A stretch of DNA of 35,722 nt from Burkholderiales bacterium. Lineage in GTDB: Bacteria; Pseudomonadota; Gammaproteobacteria; Burkholderiales; Burkholderiaceae_C. Numbering within the stretch: position 1 is the stretch's first letter; every line of letters begins with the position of its first letter. Position numbers and translations under genes: made by a program. This document shows, one piece after another, positions 31,870 through 35,722 of this stretch. The notes under the pieces were generated by a model, which was given only the letters and a program-made list of their open reading frames with translations, was not told the DNA's origin and made no database searches. The DNA lies in contig JACPYV010000115.1 of the NCBI GenBank assembly GCA_016195825.1, positions 1-35,722 of the forward strand. The letters are read 5' to 3'.

Positions 31870-33540
31870 TCACCAGTTGCGAAAGCGTTTGGGCGGGCTG
31901 TACAGGCCGCCCGAAGCACGCACGATGTCGCGCATGCTGCGCGCGGCGAGCAGGTTGCGCGTGGCGTCGCGAGGATCGATGCCGAGGTCGGCAGGCCGCC
32001 GGATGACGCCGCGGTCGCGCAGGTTCTCCACCATGCGCGCATCCCGCGCCAGGCCCACGGCCGTGTAGCCGGCCACGCCGCGGATGGCCTGCTCGCGCTC
32101 CTCGTCGCTGCGGCACAGGAGCAAGTTGGCGATGCCTTCCTCGGTCAGGATGTGGCTGACGTCGTCGCCGTAGATCATGATGGGCGGCAGCGCCATGCCG
32201 GCCTGTTCCTGCAGCGTCCAGGCATCGAGGCGTTCGACGAAGGCCGGCTGCATGTGCTCGCGGAAGGTCTCCACCATCTGCACCACCAGCTTCTGCCCAC
32301 GCGGCGTGCCGGCGGCGCCGGGTCGGCCGTCGCGCGCCTCGCGGCCAGCCTTCAGCCAGGCGGGGCTGGCGTGCCGGCGGCCTCGCGCATCGGCCCCCAT
32401 GTTGGGCGCGCCACCAAAGCCGGTGATGCGGCCCAGCGTCGCGGTGGAACTGTTGCCCTGCAGGTCGATCTGCAGCGTGGAGCCGATGAACAGGTCGCAG
32501 GCGTAGTGGCCCGCCGCTTGGCAGAAGGCGCGGTTGCTGCGCAGGCTGCCGTCGGCGCCGGTGAAGAACACGTCGGACCGCGCGCGGATGTAGTCCTCCA
32601 TGCCCAGCTCGGAGCCGAAGGAGTGGATGGACTCCACCCAGCCGGCCTCGATGGCGGGAATCAGCGCCGGGTGCGGATTCAGCGCCCAGTGTCGGCAGAT
32701 CTTGCCCTTGAGGCCCAGCGACTCGGCGTAGGTGGGCAGCAGCAGTTCGATAGCAGCCGTGTCAAAGCCGATCCCATGGTTGAGCCGCTGCACGCCGTAC
32801 TCGGCATAGACGCCCTTGATAGCCATCATGGCCATCAGCACCTGGATCTCGCTGATCTGCGCGGGGTCGCGGGTGAACAGCGGCTCGACGAGGTTGGGGC
32901 GCGGCGCGGGCACGACAAAGTCCACCCAGTCAGCGGGGATGTCGATGCGAGGCAGGACGTCCACGATCTCGTTGACCTGCGCGATGACGATGCCGCCCGA
33001 GAAGGCCGTGGCCTCGACGATGGCCGGCGTGTCCTCGGTGTTGGGGCCGGTGTAGAGGTTGCCTTGGCGGTCGGCCGCGTGGGCGGCGACCAGCGCCACC
33101 TTGGGCGTCAGGTCGACGAAGTAGCGGGCGAACAGCTCCAGGTAGGTGTGGATGGCGCCGATCTCGATACCGCCGGCCGACACCAGCTTGGCCAGGCGCG
33201 TGCCCTGCGGGCCGGAGAAGGAAAAGTCGAGGCGCTTGGCAATGCCGCTCTCGAAGATGTCCAGATGCTCGGGCAGCGCCAGCACGGACTGCACCATGTG
33301 CAGGTCGCGCACGCGTTGCGGGTCCACCTGGGTCAGGGCCTGAGCGAGGAAATCGGCCTGCTTCTGGTTGTTGCCTTCCAGGCAGACACGGTCGCCGGGC
33401 TGCAGCACGGCCTCCAGCAGCGGCACGATGGCGGTGGCGGCCACGCGGCGGCCTTGCAGTTGCGGGCCGAGTGCCTCGGCCGCGCGGGCCAGGCGCTCGC
33501 GGCGCTGGCGATCGCGCAGGTTCCAGGCGGGAGCGTTCAT
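31870..33540 (-). CDS. mdcA: Malonate decarboxylase alpha subunit MdcA (acetyl-S-ACP:malonate ACP transferase)
   Basis: The 556-residue enzyme swaps acetyl for malonyl on the carrier protein, releasing acetate and closing the cycle. It is a CoA-transferase-like fold: GDRVCLEGNNQKQADFLAQAL near the start, FSFSGPQGTRLAKLVSAGGIEIGAIHTYLE, VEATAFSGGIVIAQVNEIVD, and the C-terminal GDDVSHILTEEGIANLL and VAGYTAVGLARDARMVENLRDRGVIRRPADLGID. The start at 33540 (MNAPAWNLRDRQR) is family-typical, 10 bases after the TRAP permease stop; an ATG at 33567 would overlap that gene. Confidence 0.95.
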   Translation of the reverse strand: MNAPAWNLRDRQRRERLARAAEALGPQLQGRRVAATAIVPLLEAVLQPGDRVCLEGNNQKQADFLAQALTQVDPQRVRDLHMVQSVLALPEHLDIFESGIAKRLDFSFSGPQGTRLAKLVSAGGIEIGAIHTYLELFARYFVDLTPKVALVAAHAADRQGNLYTGPNTEDTPAIVEATAFSGGIVIAQVNEIVDVLPRIDIPADWVDFVVPAPRPNLVEPLFTRDPAQISEIQVLMAMMAIKGVYAEYGVQRLNHGIGFDTAAIELLLPTYAESLGLKGKICRHWALNPHPALIPAIEAGWVESIHSFGSELGMEDYIRARSDVFFTGADGSLRSNRAFCQAAGHYACDLFIGSTLQIDLQGNSSTATLGRITGFGGAPNMGADARGRRHASPAWLKAGREARDGRPGAAGTPRGQKLVVQMVETFREHMQPAFVERLDAWTLQEQAGMALPPIMIYGDDVSHILTEEGIANLLLCRSDEEREQAIRGVAGYTAVGLARDARMVENLRDRGVIRRPADLGIDPRDATRNLLAARSMRDIVRASGGLYSPPKRFRNW

Positions 33541-33550
33541 CGTCGTGCCC

Positions 33551-34912
33551 TCAGCGTGCCGCGCCAACGACGCCCATGACCATGTCGGGCAACCCGGTCG
33601 CGATGCCCGGGAAGATGCAGATCAGCAGCACCGCCAGCAGCATCAGCACGACGAAAGGCAGCACGCCCCAGATGATGTCCTTCAGGTCGATGTCCGGCGC
33701 GATGTTCTTGATGACAAAGATGTTCAGCCCAACCGGCGGGTGGATGAGGCCCGTCTCCATGACGATGGTCATCAGGATGCCGAACCAGATCAGGTCGAAC
33801 CCAGCGGCCTTGAGCGGCGGCAGGATGATGGGCGCCGTCATCAAGATGATGCTGACCGGCGGCAGGAAGAAGCCCAGCAGGATGACCATCAGCAGCACCG
33901 CCGCCAGCAGCACCCACTTGGACAGCTGCATGCCGACGATCCACTCCGCCGTCGACTGGCTGATGTGCAGGTAGCTCATCACGTAGGAGAACAGCAGCGA
34001 CATGCCGATGATGAGCATCAGCATGGTGGACTCCTTCAGCGTCGACTGCAGGATGGGTGCCACGTCCCTGGGCCTCCACACGCCGTAGATGACGGCGATC
34101 AGCGCCAGCGCCAGCAGCGCGCCCAGGCCGGCGGTCTCTGAGGGCGTCGCGAAGCCGCCGTACAGTGCCACCATGACGCCGATCAGCAGCAGCACGAAGG
34201 GCACGACGCGCGGCAGCATCTCGAACTTCTGGCGGCTCGTGAAGGTCTCGTTGGCCAGCAGTGCCGAAGCCGTGCCCGAGCGCTTGTACTCGGCCTCGGC
34301 CAGCGCGTATTCCTTGCGGTAGCGCAGCGCCGCGTAGCCGGCGAACAGCGCCACCAGCAGCACGCCCGGCATGATGCCGGCCAGGAACAGCCGGCCCAGC
34401 GACTGCTCGGCCGCCACCGCATACAAGATCATGGTGATGGACGGCGGCAGCAGGATGCCCAGCGTGCCGCCGGCCGCGATGATGCCGGCCGCGAAGCCGG
34501 GCGAGTAGCCGCGCTTGCGCATCTCCGGGATGCCGGCGCTGCCGATGGCCGAGCAGGTGGCCGGGCTGGAGCCAGCCATGGCCGCGAACAGCGCGCAAGC
34601 GAACACGTTGGCAATGCCCAGGCCGCCGGGAATGCGGCCCATCCAGACATGCATGGCCGCGTACAAGTCCTGCCCGGCGCGTGACTTCCCGATGGCCGCG
34701 CCCTTCAGGATGAAGAGCGGGATGGAGAGCAGCGTGATGCTGGCCATCTCCTCGTAGACGTTCTGCGTGACCGTGTCCAGCGCCGACGCCGGCATGAAGA
34801 TGGCCATGAACAGCACCGCCACGCTGCCAAGTGCGAACGCGATGGGCGCGCCCGAGAACATGAACAGCAGCGTGACGACGCCGAACAGCGAACCCAAGAC
34901 GAGCATGCTCAT
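33551..34912 (-). CDS. TRAP transporter large permease (DctM type)
   Basis: The 453-residue inner-membrane protein has about 12 hydrophobic segments and the family blocks SIPLFILKGAAIGKSRAG, FAAMAGSSPATCSAIGSAGIPEM, GILLPPSITMILYAV and GLIHPPVGLNIFVI. It forms the channel of a sodium-coupled TRAP carrier driven by a periplasmic binding protein. Its place in the mdc operon points to malonate as substrate (inference). The start overlaps the small permease stop by 4 bases. Confidence 0.93.
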   Translation of the reverse strand: MSMLVLGSLFGVVTLLFMFSGAPIAFALGSVAVLFMAIFMPASALDTVTQNVYEEMASITLLSIPLFILKGAAIGKSRAGQDLYAAMHVWMGRIPGGLGIANVFACALFAAMAGSSPATCSAIGSAGIPEMRKRGYSPGFAAGIIAAGGTLGILLPPSITMILYAVAAEQSLGRLFLAGIMPGVLLVALFAGYAALRYRKEYALAEAEYKRSGTASALLANETFTSRQKFEMLPRVVPFVLLLIGVMVALYGGFATPSETAGLGALLALALIAVIYGVWRPRDVAPILQSTLKESTMLMLIIGMSLLFSYVMSYLHISQSTAEWIVGMQLSKWVLLAAVLLMVILLGFFLPPVSIILMTAPIILPPLKAAGFDLIWFGILMTIVMETGLIHPPVGLNIFVIKNIAPDIDLKDIIWGVLPFVVLMLLAVLLICIFPGIATGLPDMVMGVVGAAR

Positions 34913-35484
34913 GCTGCGGCTCCTTGCGTGGTCTTGAAGAGGCCGTTAAGGCGAGCCGTAAGCTGCACCAGCAGCTGCAGGCTCAGCAGCGACATCCCGA
35001 GTGCCATCAGGCTGTAGGGGATCCACAGCGGCGGCGCCCAGGAGGACGAGGTGGTCTGTCCCTCGGCCCAGGCCTCGTGGAACAGCGTCCATGACTTCCA
35101 TGCAAAGAAGGCGCAGAACGCGGTGCACATCAGGTCCACCAGCATCAGGCGCAGCCGGTTGACGGCGCGCGGCAGCAGGCCCGCAATGGCCTCGATGCCG
35201 ACATGACCGCGCAGCGACTGCACGAAGGCGCCGCACAGGAAGGTGGCGCCGACCAGACAGAACACGGCGGCCTCGTCCTGCCAGTCCGTGGACGCCTTCA
35301 TCACGTAGCGAGACACAACGCTGTAGGTCAGCACGCAGGACGCCACCAGCAGCGCCAGCATGCCCAGCACCACCATCGCATGGTTGATGAAGTTCAGCAC
35401 GCGTGCGACGGGGCGCAGCAGCGCGGGCGTGTCAGGGTCGATGCCGGCGACTGCGGCTGGCCCCATCTCGAAACCGTGGCTCAT
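34909..35484 (-). CDS. TRAP transporter small permease (DctQ type)
   Basis: The 191-residue membrane protein has four hydrophobic segments (about 35-55, 70-90, 105-130, 155-175) and the family-typical VSRYVMKASTDWQDEAAVFCLVGATFLCGAFVQSLRGHVGIEAI. It supports the large permease. It starts 10 bases after the solute-binding gene and overlaps the large permease by 4 bases. Confidence 0.92.
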   Translation of the reverse strand: MSHGFEMGPAAVAGIDPDTPALLRPVARVLNFINHAMVVLGMLALLVASCVLTYSVVSRYVMKASTDWQDEAAVFCLVGATFLCGAFVQSLRGHVGIEAIAGLLPRAVNRLRLMLVDLMCTAFCAFFAWKSWTLFHEAWAEGQTTSSSWAPPLWIPYSLMALGMSLLSLQLLVQLTARLNGLFKTTQGAAA

Positions 35485-35494
35485 GGCTGGGCCC

Positions 35495-35722
35495 TCACAG
35501 CAGCTTCTGCGCGGCCTTGAGGATGGCGGCGCAGGACTCGTTCTTCTCGCCGAAGTCCTTCCACGCTGTGTCGCGTGCGATGGCCTGCCACTTCTTCAGC
35601 GTCGGCTCGTCCATGTCGTAGACCTTGGCGCCGGCTTTGGCGTAGATATCGGCGGCGGCCTGGTCGTCGGCCTTGGCGGCATCGCGGGCGAACACCTCCA
35701 TCTCAGCACCCACGGCCATCAC
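35495..35722 (-). CDS. TRAP transporter solute-binding protein, C-terminal part (cut by window end)
   Basis: The last 75 residues are visible: EVFARDAAKADDQAAADIYAKAGAKVYDMDEPTLKKWQAIARDTAWKDFGEKNESCAAILKAAQKLL, shaped like the C-terminal helices of DctP-type proteins (the motif around LKKWQAIARDTAWKDF is typical). The start and ligand-binding part lie beyond the right edge. As the first gene of the transporter set it should bind malonate in the periplasm (inference from operon). Confidence 0.85.
   Translation of the reverse strand: MMAVGAEMEVFARDAAKADDQAAADIYAKAGAKVYDMDEPTLKKWQAIARDTAWKDFGEKNESCAAILKAAQKLL

Noticed and set aside
27517..33579. Long plus-strand frames opposite the mdc genes (27517-29631, 30122-31540, 31855-33579)
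   Set aside because: Gln/Ala/Arg-rich mirror frames of the mdc genes; the minus-strand frames carry all the conserved motifs.

Overview
The window looks like a high-GC betaproteobacterial chromosome, most likely Burkholderiales of the Rubrivivax/Leptothrix/Roseateles type. The reasons are the strong G/C third-position bias, the run thrS-infC-rpmI-rplT-pheS-pheT-ihfA-merR followed by tRNA-Pro(GGG), an IF-3 gene starting at ATC, and a malonate decarboxylase operon in the order mdcACDEGBH. The genus call is inference from style and gene order, not from a database search.

Positions 1-9095 are core genome: the end of a patatin-like phospholipase gene, then the translation operon (threonyl-tRNA synthetase, IF-3, L35, L20, both phenylalanyl-tRNA synthetase subunits, IHF-alpha, a MerR-type regulator) and tRNA-Pro with its terminator. 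The thrS leader has the layout of a classical transcription attenuator: a 15-residue leader peptide with 8 threonines, a segment able to act as antiterminator just past its stop codon, and a strong terminator directly before thrS.

Positions 9096 to about 19080 are accessory DNA abutting the tRNA-Pro gene: a GNAT-like orphan gene with a small partner, a stand-alone SIR2 protein, an IS21 left end truncated by a complete 3069-bp IS66 element that carries an unfamiliar fourth gene, a hipBA module behind four evenly spaced palindromes, a Fic protein behind a double palindrome, and two decayed tyrosine-integrase fragments flanking fic. HipA and Fic are protein-modifying enzymes often found in toxin-antitoxin modules, and SIR2 is an NAD-dependent enzyme family. 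The region therefore reads as a worn island enriched for stress, persistence or defence functions. No intact integrase and no second attachment site are visible.

Positions 19082-25952 hold a cation-handling and membrane-sensing cluster: a zinc-type CDF exporter overlapping a P-type ATPase gene, convergent with a cytochrome b561 gene. The cytochrome gene is divergent from a PepSY protein, OmpR-type regulator and sensor kinase set. Positions 26159-27439 encode a protein with a degenerate kinase ATPase-like part, a pseudo-receiver and a true receiver.

Positions 27568-35722, on the minus strand, are one tightly packed operon for malonate use: a TRAP transporter (solute-binding protein cut by the window end, small and large permeases) followed by mdcA, C, D, E, G, B and H. 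Together they import malonate, build and load the special prosthetic group on the acyl carrier protein, and decarboxylate malonyl-ACP to acetyl-ACP.
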